From positions 62,001-126,000 of the forward strand of contig CAVZRW010000005.1 in NCBI GenBank assembly GCA_963777855.1: a stretch of DNA of 64,000 nucleotides, written 5' to 3'. Below the pieces are notes generated by a model that saw only the letters and a program-made list of their open reading frames with translations, did not search any database and was not told where the DNA came from. Of the stretch, positions 39,937 to 48,532 are shown in pieces. Numbering within the stretch: the stretch's first letter is position 1; the number at the start of each line of letters is the position of its first letter. Source of the stretch: Prado023 sp963777855. Lineage in GTDB: Bacteria > Actinomycetota > Actinomycetes > S36-B12 > CAIYMF01. Both the position numbers and the translations under genes were made by a program.

Positions 39937-40707
39937 GTGGACAAGACCGTTGCCAGTGCTGCCGCCGCCGTGGCCGACATCCCCGACGGGGCCACCCTGG
40001 CCGTCGGCGGGTTCGGCCTGTGCGGCATCCCCAGCGCGCTGATCGCCGCCCTGCTCGAGGCCGGCACGACCGACCTCGACGTGGTGAGCAACAACTGCGG
40101 CGTCGACGACTGGGGGTTGGGCCTTCTGCTGGCCCAGCGCCGCATCCGGCGGATGACCTCCAGCTACGTCGGCGAGAACAAGGAGTTCGAGCGCCAGTTC
40201 CTCTCCGGCGAGCTCGAGGTGGAGCTCACCCCGCAGGGCACGCTGGCCGAGCGCCTGCGCGCCGGCGGGGCCGGCATCCCGGCCTTCTTCACCCCCGCCG
40301 GCGTCGGCACCCAGGTGGCCGACGGCGGCCTGCCCTGGCGCTACGACGGCGCGGGTGGGGTGGCCCTCGCCTCCCCACCGAAGGAGACCCGCGAGTTCGA
40401 CGGGCGCACCTACGTGATGGAGCGCGGCATCACCGCCGACTTCGCCCTGGTTCGCGCCAGCCTGGCCGACACGCTGGGCAACTGCGTGTTCGACGCCAGC
40501 ACCCGAAACTTCAACCCGCTGGCCGCCATGGCCGGGCGGATCACCATCGTCGAGGCCGAGCGTGTGGTCCCCCCGGGTGGGATCGACCCCGCGGCGGTGC
40601 ACCTGCCGGGCATCTTCGTCCAGCGGGTGCTGCCCCTGGGCCCCCAGGACGTCGCGGCCAAGCGAATCGAGCGGCGCACCGTGCGCCGGGAGGAGGCGGC
40701 GTCCTGA
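39937..40707 (+). CDS. 3-oxoacid CoA-transferase subunit A
   Basis: Alpha subunit of a succinyl-CoA:3-ketoacid (SCOT/PcaI-type) CoA-transferase used in ketone-body or beta-ketoadipate metabolism. The 256-residue product has the glycine-rich CoA-transferase motif GGFGLCGIPSALI near residue 27 and the family pattern SNNCGVDDWGLGLLL. The GTG start follows GAGGAG, and TATCGT about 30 nt upstream is a plausible -10. The B subunit overlaps its stop. Acid specificity is not clear. Confidence 0.93.
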   Translation: MDKTVASAAAAVADIPDGATLAVGGFGLCGIPSALIAALLEAGTTDLDVVSNNCGVDDWGLGLLLAQRRIRRMTSSYVGENKEFERQFLSGELEVELTPQGTLAERLRAGGAGIPAFFTPAGVGTQVADGGLPWRYDGAGGVALASPPKETREFDGRTYVMERGITADFALVRASLADTLGNCVFDASTRNFNPLAAMAGRITIVEAERVVPPGGIDPAAVHLPGIFVQRVLPLGPQDVAAKRIERRTVRREEAAS

Positions 40708-41345
40708 TGACGCTCACCCGTGAGGAGCTCGCCGCGCGCGTGGCCCAGGAACTCGTCGATGGCCAGTACGTGAACCTGGGCATCGGGCTGCCGACGCTGG
40801 TGCCCAACTACCTGCCCGAGGGCGTGTCGGTGGTGCTGCAGAGCGAGAACGGCATCCTCGGCGTCGGGCCCTACCCGACCGAGGCGCAGGTCGACCCCGA
40901 CCTGATCAACGCCGGCAAGGAGACGGTGACCACGCTGGCCGGCGCGGCCTTCTTCGACTCCGCGCTGAGCTTCGGGATGATCCGCGGTGGCCACGTGGAC
41001 GCCGCGATCCTCGGCGCGATGCAGGTCTCGGCCCGCGGGGACCTCGCCAACTGGATGATCCCGGGGAAGATGGTCAAGGGGATGGGCGGGGCGATGGACC
41101 TCGTCCACGGCGCCAAGCGCGTGATCGTGATGATGGAGCACGTGGCCAAGGACGGCTCGCACAAGATCGTCGACGAGTGCACGCTGCCGCTGACCGGGAT
41201 CGGCGTGGTGCAGCGGATCATCACCGACCTGGCCGTGATCGACGTCACCGACGAGGGACTAGTGCTGCGCGAGTGCGCGCCGGGGGTCAGCGTGGCCGAC
41301 GTGCGGGCCGCCACCGGCCCGGCCCTGGTTGACGCGACCGCCTGA
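40707..41345 (+). CDS. 3-oxoacid CoA-transferase subunit B
   Basis: Beta subunit carrying the catalytic glutamate: SENGILG places it at Glu47, which forms the glutamyl-CoA thioester intermediate. The 212-residue product also shows YVNLGIGLPTLVPNY, GGHVDAAILGAMQVS and the terminal CAPGVSVADVRAAT. Starts inside the subunit A stop codon (TGATG), so both are made from one transcript in equal amounts. Confidence 0.95.
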   Translation: MTLTREELAARVAQELVDGQYVNLGIGLPTLVPNYLPEGVSVVLQSENGILGVGPYPTEAQVDPDLINAGKETVTTLAGAAFFDSALSFGMIRGGHVDAAILGAMQVSARGDLANWMIPGKMVKGMGGAMDLVHGAKRVIVMMEHVAKDGSHKIVDECTLPLTGIGVVQRIITDLAVIDVTDEGLVLRECAPGVSVADVRAATGPALVDATA

Positions 41346-41415
41346 GGGCTGGAACGCAACCTCCGCCCGGGCACGCGGGGTCGCCGCGATCGTCTGCCCC
41401 GTGCGCCGGTCGCGC

Positions 41416-41907
41416 TCAGCCGCGGGCGCGCCGCCAGGGCGCCGGCACGAGCGCAGGCACACGCGCGGCGTACTCGGTGAACGACGCACCGAAGCGCTGC
41501 GCGAGCAACCGGTCCTCGAGCCGGCACTTCACGCTCAGCACGACCACGAGGCCGACCAGGCTCACCAGGCTCAGCACCCGGCCGGAGGAGAGCGTCACGC
41601 CGAGAGCGGCCAGCAGGACGCAGGAGTACATCGGGTGGCGGACCACGGAGTAGACCCCCGAGGTGTGCAGGTCGATGTCGGCACCGGGCACCGGGTGCAC
41701 GCGCACGTCGTCGCCCATGTCCCGCAGTGCCAGGCCGCCGACGACGGCCGCGGCGACAAGCAGCAGCAGGCCCACGATCGGCAGCCGCCAGAGTGAGGGG
41801 CCGACCGGCAGCAGGCACAGGCCGATCAGCGCGAACTGCGCCCCGACGAGCACCGATCCGGTGCGCTGGTCACGCGGGTCCTCAGCCACAGGGCCCGACA
41901 CTGCCAT
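41416..41907 (-). CDS. Isoprenylcysteine/phospholipid methyltransferase-like membrane protein
   Basis: A 163-residue membrane protein with four to five hydrophobic helices and the ICMT/PEMT-type SAM-binding signature (GVYSVVRHPMY, then an acidic LEDRLLAQRFG and YAARVPALVPAPWRR). Likely methylates a membrane lipid or small hydrophobic substrate; the true substrate of bacterial members is usually unknown. Convergent with the CoA-transferase operon. Its start region abuts the glycerophosphotransferase remnant. Confidence 0.82.
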   Translation of the reverse strand: MAVSGPVAEDPRDQRTGSVLVGAQFALIGLCLLPVGPSLWRLPIVGLLLLVAAAVVGGLALRDMGDDVRVHPVPGADIDLHTSGVYSVVRHPMYSCVLLAALGVTLSSGRVLSLVSLVGLVVVLSVKCRLEDRLLAQRFGASFTEYAARVPALVPAPWRRARG

Positions 41908-41909
41908 GC

Positions 41910-42180
41910 CCCAAGGCGATCATCTACCCCAACAACGGTCTGCGGACCTTCCAGTCGCTGATCTGGGCGGAGGCGGCCCACATCCACGTGAACCACGGCG
42001 AGTCCGGCAGGGTCCGATGGTCTCCAACCAGGCCAAGGCCCACGACCGGGTCTTCGTGGCCGGCGAGGCCGCCGTGCGCCGGTACCGGGCAGCGCTGGTG
42101 GACTTCGACGAGAACCGCCTGGTGCGCACCGACCGGCCCCACCGCGCCGGGGTGCTGGCCATGCGCGACATCGGCCGCGC
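41910..42180 (+). pseudogene. Remnant of a CDP-glycerol glycerophosphotransferase-like gene
   Basis: Two short in-frame blocks recall the middle of Glyphos_transf-type proteins: AIIYPNNGLRTFQSLIW..HIHVNHGES from about 41910, then after a one-base shift near 42000 MVSNQAKAHDRVFVAGEAAVRRY and LVDFDENRLVR. There is no start codon or N-terminal domain, and nothing family-like follows about 42150. Both ends are missing, so this is a deleted or misassembled fragment, not just a frameshift. It precedes the NTP-transferase gene on the same strand. Confidence 0.6.
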
Positions 42181-42285
42181 ACGGCACGTGGCCTCGCCGG
42201 GACTGACACGGCGGGGGTCCGGCCTGCGACAATGGCCGGGCATCGAAACGAGCCGCCGTGAGCGGCGGACACCCCAGGAGCACGC

Positions 42286-42978
42286 ATGTCGCAGGTCCAG
42301 GTCACGATCCTCGCCGCCGGGATGGGCACCCGCCTGGGGCGGCCGTTCCCCAAGCCGCTGACGAAGCTGGCCTCCGGCCAGACGATCATGGAGCAGCAGG
42401 TCGGCAACGTGAAGGCCGTGTTCGGCGAGGACGTGCGGGTCATGATCGTCGTCGGGTTCAAGCTCGACCTGGTGATGGAGCACATGCCTGACGCCGTGTT
42501 CGTCTACAACGAGAACTACGACCAGACCAACACCTCGAAGTCGCTGCTCAAGGCGCTGCGCGCCTCGCACGAGGGCTCGGTCATCTGGATGAACGGCGAC
42601 GTCGTGTTCGACCCGGTCATCCTCGAGCGCCTGACCCCTTTCATCGTCTCCGGGCGCTCAGCGGTGGCCGTCAACACCTCCACGGTGGCCGAGGAGGAGG
42701 TCAAGTACACCGTCGACTCCCACGGGCACGTGAGGGAGCTGTCCAAGACGGTGGAGGGCGGCCTGGGCGAGGCCGTCGGCATCAACCTGATCGGCGGCAA
42801 GGACAAGGCGGCGCTGATCCACCGGCTCGAGGAGTGCGGGGACCAGGACTACTTCGAGCGCGGCATCGAGCTCGCGATCGCCCAGGACGGCCTCGAGGTG
42901 ACGCCCGTGGACATCTCGGACCTGTTCGCCGTCGAGGTGGACTTCGAGGGCGACCTGGAGCGCGCGAACGCCCGCTGA
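42286..42978 (+). CDS. NTP-transferase domain protein, LicC-like cytidylyltransferase type
   Basis: The 230-residue cytosolic enzyme opens with the nucleotidyltransferase signature ILAAGMGTRLGRPFPKPLTKL, then NENYDQTNTSKSLLKAL and the metal-binding VIWMNGDVVFD. Short single-domain enzymes with this NTS pattern resemble phosphocholine/alditol-phosphate cytidylyltransferases. The ATG follows AGGAG. Because a CDP-alcohol phosphotransferase and a CDP-glycerol-type transferase are encoded nearby, a role in making a CDP-activated alcohol for a wall polymer is plausible but inferred. Confidence 0.82.
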   Translation: MSQVQVTILAAGMGTRLGRPFPKPLTKLASGQTIMEQQVGNVKAVFGEDVRVMIVVGFKLDLVMEHMPDAVFVYNENYDQTNTSKSLLKALRASHEGSVIWMNGDVVFDPVILERLTPFIVSGRSAVAVNTSTVAEEEVKYTVDSHGHVRELSKTVEGGLGEAVGINLIGGKDKAALIHRLEECGDQDYFERGIELAIAQDGLEVTPVDISDLFAVEVDFEGDLERANAR

Positions 42979-43093
42979 GGGTCACGCCCCCTGCACGGGC
43001 CTGTGAGCCCCACGCTGCGCAGGTCGTCGTCCGCGGCGGGTCGGGGTCGAGCGCATGGGCGCCGCGCCCCCGGTCGAGGCCACCGCCCGTCGC

Positions 43094-43969
43094 CTATACA
43101 ACGGGGGGGCGGCCGGCGCGGGTCAGCTGCCAGACAGTTGACCACTGCATCGGGCGTGACTCGCCCGGGTCCATCCGCCAGCCCTCGCGGAACCCCTCCC
43201 ACCACGCGCTGCGCGCCTCGCGGTCGCGCACGCGCGCGGTGGTGATCGCCGCCCACGTGCCTGTGTACAGGGGGCGCAGCACGGCGGGCAGGTTGCGCCG
43301 GGCCAGCAGCACCCGGTTGCGGGCGTTCATATGCCAGAACTCCGCGTGCCGCCGGGGATCGATGACGGGGTGGTGGATAACGATGTCGCCGGCGTACCAG
43401 GGCACGAAGCCCGCATCCCACACCCGCCAGCACAGCTCGATGCCCTCGTGGGCGTAGAAGAACAGCGCGGGCCACCCGCCGGTCTCCTCGAAGACCCCGC
43501 GGCGGATCGCCACCGCGCCCTCCCAGAGGCTCGTGGCCGGGCTGGGCTCGGCGGGGTCGCCGGTGCGCAGGCGGGGCACCCAGCGCCCCGGGGCCGGCCG
43601 GCCCGAGGGGTCGACCACGCGCGGCTGGACCAAGCCCACCTCGGGCCGCTCAGCGAACAGCCCGGCGATCCGGGCCAGCGTGTCGGGCTCGCCGAACCAC
43701 GCGTCGTCGTCGAGGAAGAACACCAGCTCACCGGTCACCTCGGGCACCCCGGCGTTGCGCCCGGCGGGGATGCCCACGTTCTCGGCCAGGCCGTGCGCGC
43801 GCACCCCCTCGGGCAGGCCGACCGGGACCCACCCGTTGCCTACGACCACGATGTCGGTGGTCACACCCTGCTGGGCCAGCACGGACTCCAGGCCGCGGCG
43901 CAGGTCCTCGGGGCGCTGGCCCATGGTGAGCACGACCACCCCGAAGTGGGGCTCGGGTCCTGCGGTCAT
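43094..43969 (-). CDS. Glycosyltransferase family 2 protein
   Basis: The 291-residue product has a complete GT2 fold: GVVVLTMGQRPEDLRRGLESVLAQQG, NVGIPAGRNAG, the metal motif FFLDDDAWF, and the acceptor-side ELCWRVWDAGF with the typical ED/EL-W pattern. No transmembrane helices, so it is likely cytosolic or membrane-associated. The ATG at 43969 has GAGGGG upstream. It is the last gene of a minus-strand group with the CDP-glycerol-type transferase, CDP-alcohol phosphotransferase and another GT2, suggesting synthesis of a surface glycopolymer. Confidence 0.9.
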   Translation of the reverse strand: MTAGPEPHFGVVVLTMGQRPEDLRRGLESVLAQQGVTTDIVVVGNGWVPVGLPEGVRAHGLAENVGIPAGRNAGVPEVTGELVFFLDDDAWFGEPDTLARIAGLFAERPEVGLVQPRVVDPSGRPAPGRWVPRLRTGDPAEPSPATSLWEGAVAIRRGVFEETGGWPALFFYAHEGIELCWRVWDAGFVPWYAGDIVIHHPVIDPRRHAEFWHMNARNRVLLARRNLPAVLRPLYTGTWAAITTARVRDREARSAWWEGFREGWRMDPGESRPMQWSTVWQLTRAGRPPVV

Positions 43970-44000
43970 TCGCGACCCCTCGTCGTCCTGTTCGGGCGGC

Positions 44001-44826
44001 TCACGCCCACTGCGCCAGACAATACGGCGCCCGCCACCGGGGCAGCGCGGCAAGGGCGGGCCGCGGCCGGTCATGGGCTATCCCGGTACCCGACAGGTTG
44101 CCGGCCTCGGGGTCGCCTGATCCGGGGTCGCCGGCTCCCGGACCCGCCGACGCGGCCCCCGGCCCGCCGCCCTCGGCGCCCCCGGCCAGCACCGCGCGCG
44201 CCTCCTCGATCGGGATCGCCTGACGGTCGATGCGGGGGTAGCCCTCCTCGATCACCCGGGCCCGGGCGAGGTTGCGCAGCTGGTAGGCCCGCGCGTACAG
44301 CTGCTCGGTCATGTAGGGGCTGGCGCTCACCAGGAAGTCGGCCTGCAGGAGGTTGCGCACCACGTTGCCCGTTCCCTGCCCACCGCTGGGCAGGTCGTAG
44401 CCCAGCGCCTTGATGGGGGTGCCGTGCCAGGTGTTGACGTACACCTGGTCGGGGCGCTTGGCGAACTCGGCGGGGAAGGTGGCGTTGTTGACCAGGGTGC
44501 CCGGCGGTGGCCAGGTGCCGGAAGTAGGACGCCGAGCGGCGCCGGACCACCGTCACGCGCGGGTCCCCGGCGAGCTCCCGCACGACCCGGGGGTGGCGGT
44601 CGGGGTCGTCGAGGACCCAGACGTGGCGCAGGTGGTCGAACCGGGGATCGGCCCGCAGCGCGCGGTAGATGGCCTCCGGGTTGCACAGCATGCCGTTCCC
44701 GGCGAACGACTCGTAGAGCACGACGTCGCGCTCCACGGGCAGCAGGCGCGCCGCGGCCACCGTCTGGGCGACCAGCGCCCGGCGGGCCCCCGAGCGCAGG
44801 CCCGCCAGCCGCGCCGCACCGCTCAC
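44001..44826 (-). pseudogene. C-terminally truncated CDP-glycerol glycerophosphotransferase-like gene with one frameshift
   Basis: The N-terminal half reads well: VVLYESFAGNGMLCNPEAIYRAL, then after an extra base in a CCC run at 44500-44502, TLVNNATFPAEFAKRP and VYVNTWHGTPIKALGYDLP, the Glyphos_transf signature. It continues to GYPRIDRQAIPIEEARAVLAGG and then dissolves into a Gly/Pro/Ala-rich tail ending at 44001. Roughly the C-terminal two thirds of the catalytic domain, including later active-site motifs, is absent, and only about 30 bp remain before the next gene. It is therefore a truncation, not just an error. The GTG at 44826 overlaps the upstream CDP-alcohol gene stop. Confidence 0.7.
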
Positions 44827-45641
44827 TGCGCCCGCAGCTTCGTGGAGCTCAGGATCGCCAGGGTGTGGCCGATCACCGTGGGCACGGCCAGCACGAGCAT
44901 CGCCACGACCAGGAACCGGGTCACGCCCAGTCCGCCGACCAGCGCGTCACCGAGGGCGGCGACGAACGCGAGGATGGTCATCTCCACCGAGTGGAAGATC
45001 CGGTTGAACGGGAAGTAGCGCGCCAGCCGGCGCAGCCGCGCGAGCCCGGAGCTGGTCGGGGTACCGACCCCGACAACGTCCTCCAGACGCGGCAGGCCGG
45101 CGAAGGCTCGCGAGACGTGGACCATGTCGTTGAGGGCCTTGTTGAGGATGATGAGCAGCGCCAGCAGCGCACCGGCGTAGGCGTACCCGCCGGGGGCGGT
45201 CCACGAGAAGTCCGAGCCGGCCGCGCGGATGCCCAGGCAGACGGGGATCACGGACTCGGCGGTGTAGTGCCCGACCTTGTCCAGGAAGGTGCCGGCCGGG
45301 GAGAACGTGGCGCGCCAGCGGGCCACCTCGCCGTCGCAGCAGTCCCAGAGCATCTGCAGCTGGCCCAGCAGCAGCGCCAGCAGGGCGCCGGGGATGCCGG
45401 GGATGAGCAGGGCCAGGCCCGCCGAGGCGCCCGTGGCGATCATGAACCAGGTGACCGTGTTCGCCGAGACGCCGGTGGGCAGCAGCACCCGGGTCAGGTA
45501 CGGCGAGATCCGGCGCAGGTACAGGTCGGCGACCCAGTGCTCGGAGTTCTTCCGCCCGCGCACGGCCGGGGGCTGGGTGACGGCGCGCAGCTCGTCGATC
45601 GTGGGGCGGGCAGGGCGCTGCGGGGCGTCGGCGGTCGGCAA
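44823..45641 (-). CDS. CDP-alcohol phosphotransferase family protein with altered motif
   Basis: Integral membrane enzyme that moves a phospho-alcohol from CDP-alcohol to an acceptor. Several TM helices are visible. The CDP-OH-P signature is DCCDGEVAR (Asp100, Asp103, Arg108 counting from TTG 45641), then G117 and Asp121. The last aspartate of the D..DG..AR...G...D...D pattern is His125 (FLDKVGHY). Start: no ATG is in frame; TTG at 45641 follows GGAG/GAGGG and lies just after the upstream GT2 stop, so it is the best guess. Overlaps the next gene as GTGA. Confidence 0.85.
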   Translation of the reverse strand: MPTADAPQRPARPTIDELRAVTQPPAVRGRKNSEHWVADLYLRRISPYLTRVLLPTGVSANTVTWFMIATGASAGLALLIPGIPGALLALLLGQLQMLWDCCDGEVARWRATFSPAGTFLDKVGHYTAESVIPVCLGIRAAGSDFSWTAPGGYAYAGALLALLIILNKALNDMVHVSRAFAGLPRLEDVVGVGTPTSSGLARLRRLARYFPFNRIFHSVEMTILAFVAALGDALVGGLGVTRFLVVAMLVLAVPTVIGHTLAILSSTKLRAQ

Positions 45642-45648
45642 CGCGCCC

Positions 45649-46677
45649 TCACTCCCCCGGCTCGCGCAGGCCCGGGGGCGAGGAGAGGAACCCTGCGCCC
45701 CAGGCTCCGTGCATCGTGGCGTAGACCAGCGGCAGTCGGGCGTGCGCCGCCGGCGGCAGGCCACGGCCGAGCACGGCAGCACCGGCGGTGATCAGGGCCA
45801 GGTAGCCGGCCGGTGCGGCCCAGCCCCAACGCAGCACCTTCGGCCCGATGGCCGAGCCGAGCATGCCGGCCGCAGTGCCCGCAGTCACGCCCACGACTGC
45901 CGCCGGCGGGGCGAAGTAGCGCAGGGCCGAGGCCCGCGAGACGGTCTCGGGGTGCCGGCGCATGACCTCGCGCCGCCAGCGGCCGTAGTGGAAGTACTGC
46001 GTGGCCAGGGAGAAGGCGTCCGGGCGGGGCCGGTACGTGACGACCATGGCGGGGTTGAACCAGACGGTGCCGCCGGTCTCGCGGATGCGGTGGTTCATCT
46101 CCCAGTCCTGGGCGCGCAGGAAGGTCTCGTCGTAGCCGCCGACCCGTTCGAGGGCGCTACGGCGGAACGCACCGAGGTACACCGTCTCGGCCGGGCCCTC
46201 GCCGCCCCCGACGTGGAAGGGTGCCGAGCCGACGCCGAGCGTGGTGGTCATCCCGCGCGCGACCGCCTGCTCGAAGGCGGTCTGGCCCTCGGCCTGCATG
46301 ACCCCGCCGACGTTGTCGGCGCCGGTGCGGCGCAGGGTCTCGACTGCGATGGAGACGTAGTCGGGCGGGAGCAGGGCGTGGCCGTCGACGCGCACGACCA
46401 CCTCGTAGCGCACGGCCCGGATCGCGGCGTTGAGCCCCGAAGGGGTCCGGCCCGTGGGGTTGGGCACCAGCACGATGCGCTCGTCGACAGCGGCCAGACG
46501 GCGGGCCACCTCGTCGGTGCGATCGCTCGACGGGCCCAGCGCGAGGACGATCTCCAGGGGTCCGGACCAGTCCTGGGTGAGGATGCCGGTGACCGCCTCG
46601 GAGAGGTGCCGCTCCTCGTTGAGGACGGGCATGATCACCGAGACACCGTCGGGCCACTGCACCTGCGGTTCGGACAT
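45649..46677 (-). CDS. Glycosyltransferase family 2 membrane protein
   Basis: The 342-residue product has a GT2 domain (VSVIMPVLNEERHLSEAVTGIL, VRVDGHALLPPDYV as the metal motif, FLRAQDWEMNHRIRETG as the catalytic ED/acceptor region). Two to three C-terminal transmembrane helices follow, a layout seen in enzymes building surface polysaccharide on a lipid. The ATG at 46677 has TACCGT 7 nt upstream and no Shine-Dalgarno. It heads the minus-strand group CDP-alcohol phosphotransferase / truncated glycerophosphotransferase / GT2. Confidence 0.9.
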   Translation of the reverse strand: MSEPQVQWPDGVSVIMPVLNEERHLSEAVTGILTQDWSGPLEIVLALGPSSDRTDEVARRLAAVDERIVLVPNPTGRTPSGLNAAIRAVRYEVVVRVDGHALLPPDYVSIAVETLRRTGADNVGGVMQAEGQTAFEQAVARGMTTTLGVGSAPFHVGGGEGPAETVYLGAFRRSALERVGGYDETFLRAQDWEMNHRIRETGGTVWFNPAMVVTYRPRPDAFSLATQYFHYGRWRREVMRRHPETVSRASALRYFAPPAAVVGVTAGTAAGMLGSAIGPKVLRWGWAAPAGYLALITAGAAVLGRGLPPAAHARLPLVYATMHGAWGAGFLSSPPGLREPGE

Positions 46678-46684
46678 GTCCGCG

Positions 46685-46690
46685 ACGGTA
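46685..46690 (-). promoter_or_regulatory. Putative -10 box (TACCGT) of a leaderless promoter
   Basis: TACCGT on the minus strand ends 7 nt before the ATG of the GT2 gene. Confidence 0.5.
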
Positions 46691-46872
46691 TCGAAGCGCG
46701 GCCGGTGTGGCCACATGCGCCCCACCGCCGCGGCGTGGCGCAGGGCGGGGCCGGTGGGGTGGTCCGGTATTCGGTTCCGAGTGGGGGGCCGGTGCAGCAG
46801 TGCGCCCAAGGCAGCGGCGGGCGGGTCTGCCCGAGTGGGCGGGACGCAACCGGAGGCGTTCGCCCAACAACG

Positions 46873-46910
46873 GTGTGGGTTGCCCCACCACTAACTTGGG
46901 CAACCCACAC
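46873..46910. promoter_or_regulatory. 13-bp perfect inverted repeat between divergent transcription units
   Basis: GTGTGGGTTGCCC and its exact complement flank a 12-nt loop. It lies midway in the 441-bp non-coding gap 46678-47118 between the GT2 gene and the three-gene AAA/VWA unit. There is no T-run, and it is far from any stop codon, so an operator or a structured leader is more likely than a terminator. The rest of the gap holds a TAGCGT box near 47082 and no gene. Confidence 0.5.
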
Positions 46911-47118
46911 GGATCATGACCGGCGCCACCCTCGCGCCCAGGGCAGACCCCAACCCGTGCGAACCAGGCGGATGCGCCGGGCGGATGCACCGGTCGAATG
47001 CCCGCACGGGCCGGGTGACGTGTGACCGGTCGGCCTCGCCGCACCGCCCCCGGGAGCGGGAGCCGGTGTCGGACCCCCGCCCTAGCGTGATCGCCTCAGC
47101 TGGGCATGGAGGTGGTAC

Positions 47119-48450
47119 ATGGGCACCGGGACAGACGGGGCGGATGGGGCGACGACGATCGAGCGTGGTGCCACCCCGGGGCTGCCCCACCCGCGCGCCC
47201 CACGGGCCGGGATCCTCGTCGGTGAGGCAGGCACCGCAGAGCCGTGGGCCGCGCACCACGACCCTGGTCCGCTGGGCCTGCCGCTGACGACCTCCTACCC
47301 CTGCCGGCCCGTCGGGGAGTCGCGCGCCCACCGCCACCCCGTCGTTGTGCAGCCGGACTGGTCACTGGCCACCGGCCACGACGAGGGCCTCGAGCGGATC
47401 GCTGCGGCCTTCGGCGGCGGCGTCACCTGCCTTGCCGAGCTGCCCACGCTGGCTGGGGCGCTGCGCGTGTGGTGGCAGCGTGCCAGACGAGTCTCCGGCC
47501 CCGCCGTGCGCTCCAGCGACGAGGGCACGACGTGGATCACGGGCGACGGTCGGCTGGCGTGCTGTGCGCCTGGTGGCTACCGGGACCCGGGCGTGGCGGC
47601 GGCCCACTTCCGGGAGCCGCGCCATGTGGCCATCGCACAGGGGGTCCCGCGCCGGCAGCTGGCATGGCTGGTCGCCGGGCTGGACGGTCGCGCGGATCCA
47701 GCCCGGCCCGATCCTCAGCCCCCTGATGCGGGCGGCGCGGGCTCGGGGCGCGTCCGCGCGCGGCTGGGCGCCACTTCGACAATGCACGAGGTCGAGCGCG
47801 CCGCGCTGCTCGACGAGGCCTGGGCCTGCGGGCTGAACCCCGCATGGGCCCAGGAGATGCTCGGGATCCTGGAGCCGGCCGGGCTGGTCGAGGTGGGCAC
47901 GCTGCTCGCCCTGGCCCAGACCGGCGCCGACCCCCGCTGGGTGGCCTCGACTGCGCTGGCGACCGGCGAGCCGGGGGCGCTGACCTGGCTGGCCTGGACC
48001 TCGACCGAGCTCGACGACAGCGCCCGTCAAGCGCGGATCGACTGGATGCGCACGGGATCCCGCCGAGCTGACATCACTACCCTGTCGCGCGCCGGCTATG
48101 CGCCCACCGAGGTCGAGGCGGTCGCCCGAGCCTGGCGCATCAGCCGCCCGGCAGCCGCCCAGTTGATGGCCCGCTGGGTGGCCCGGGGCTACCGGCCCAG
48201 CGGCAGCGCCCTGGCCGCGATCGTCGAGGAGGGCATCGGATACCCGCCCGGCCCGCCGTCGCCCGACGCGGTGGCGCAGGCTCAGATCGCGCTGCTGGCC
48301 CGCGGCTGGGGCCCGCTCACCGAGAAGCTGGGGAGCACGGGGGTTGCCCTCGCGCTGGCCCGCTGGGGTGCGGTTCCACGCGCCGTCGCGGCCGTCGAGC
48401 GGCAGGCGCGGGAGTCCTTCGGCGCAGGCGATGTCAGGGGCCCGGGCTAG
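47119..48450 (+). CDS. Unknown protein, first gene of an AAA/VWA unit
   Basis: The 443-residue product has no recognised domain. The ATG is preceded by GGAGG at good spacing. The N-terminal 200 residues are mixed and Pro/Gly-rich with scattered Trp. The C-terminal 230 residues are strongly helical, with repeated short helices (LLDEAWACGLNPAWAQEMLG, TLSRAGYAPTEVEAVARAWRI, RPAAAQLMARWVARGY, LLARGWGPLTEKLG) that look like a right-handed helical repeat or tandem helix-turn-helix-like units. No signal peptide or TM segment, so cytosolic. It lies 82 bp before the ATPase gene on the same strand. It may be the substrate or adaptor of the ATPase; function unknown. Confidence 0.75.
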   Translation: MGTGTDGADGATTIERGATPGLPHPRAPRAGILVGEAGTAEPWAAHHDPGPLGLPLTTSYPCRPVGESRAHRHPVVVQPDWSLATGHDEGLERIAAAFGGGVTCLAELPTLAGALRVWWQRARRVSGPAVRSSDEGTTWITGDGRLACCAPGGYRDPGVAAAHFREPRHVAIAQGVPRRQLAWLVAGLDGRADPARPDPQPPDAGGAGSGRVRARLGATSTMHEVERAALLDEAWACGLNPAWAQEMLGILEPAGLVEVGTLLALAQTGADPRWVASTALATGEPGALTWLAWTSTELDDSARQARIDWMRTGSRRADITTLSRAGYAPTEVEAVARAWRISRPAAAQLMARWVARGYRPSGSALAAIVEEGIGYPPGPPSPDAVAQAQIALLARGWGPLTEKLGSTGVALALARWGAVPRAVAAVERQARESFGAGDVRGPG

Positions 48451-48532
48451 CGTCACATCCCCGACCGGGGCGGCCGGCTCGGGAGGGATCGGGTAGGGGA
48501 TCACCGGCGGCAGCCGGCGGAGAGGAACGAAC

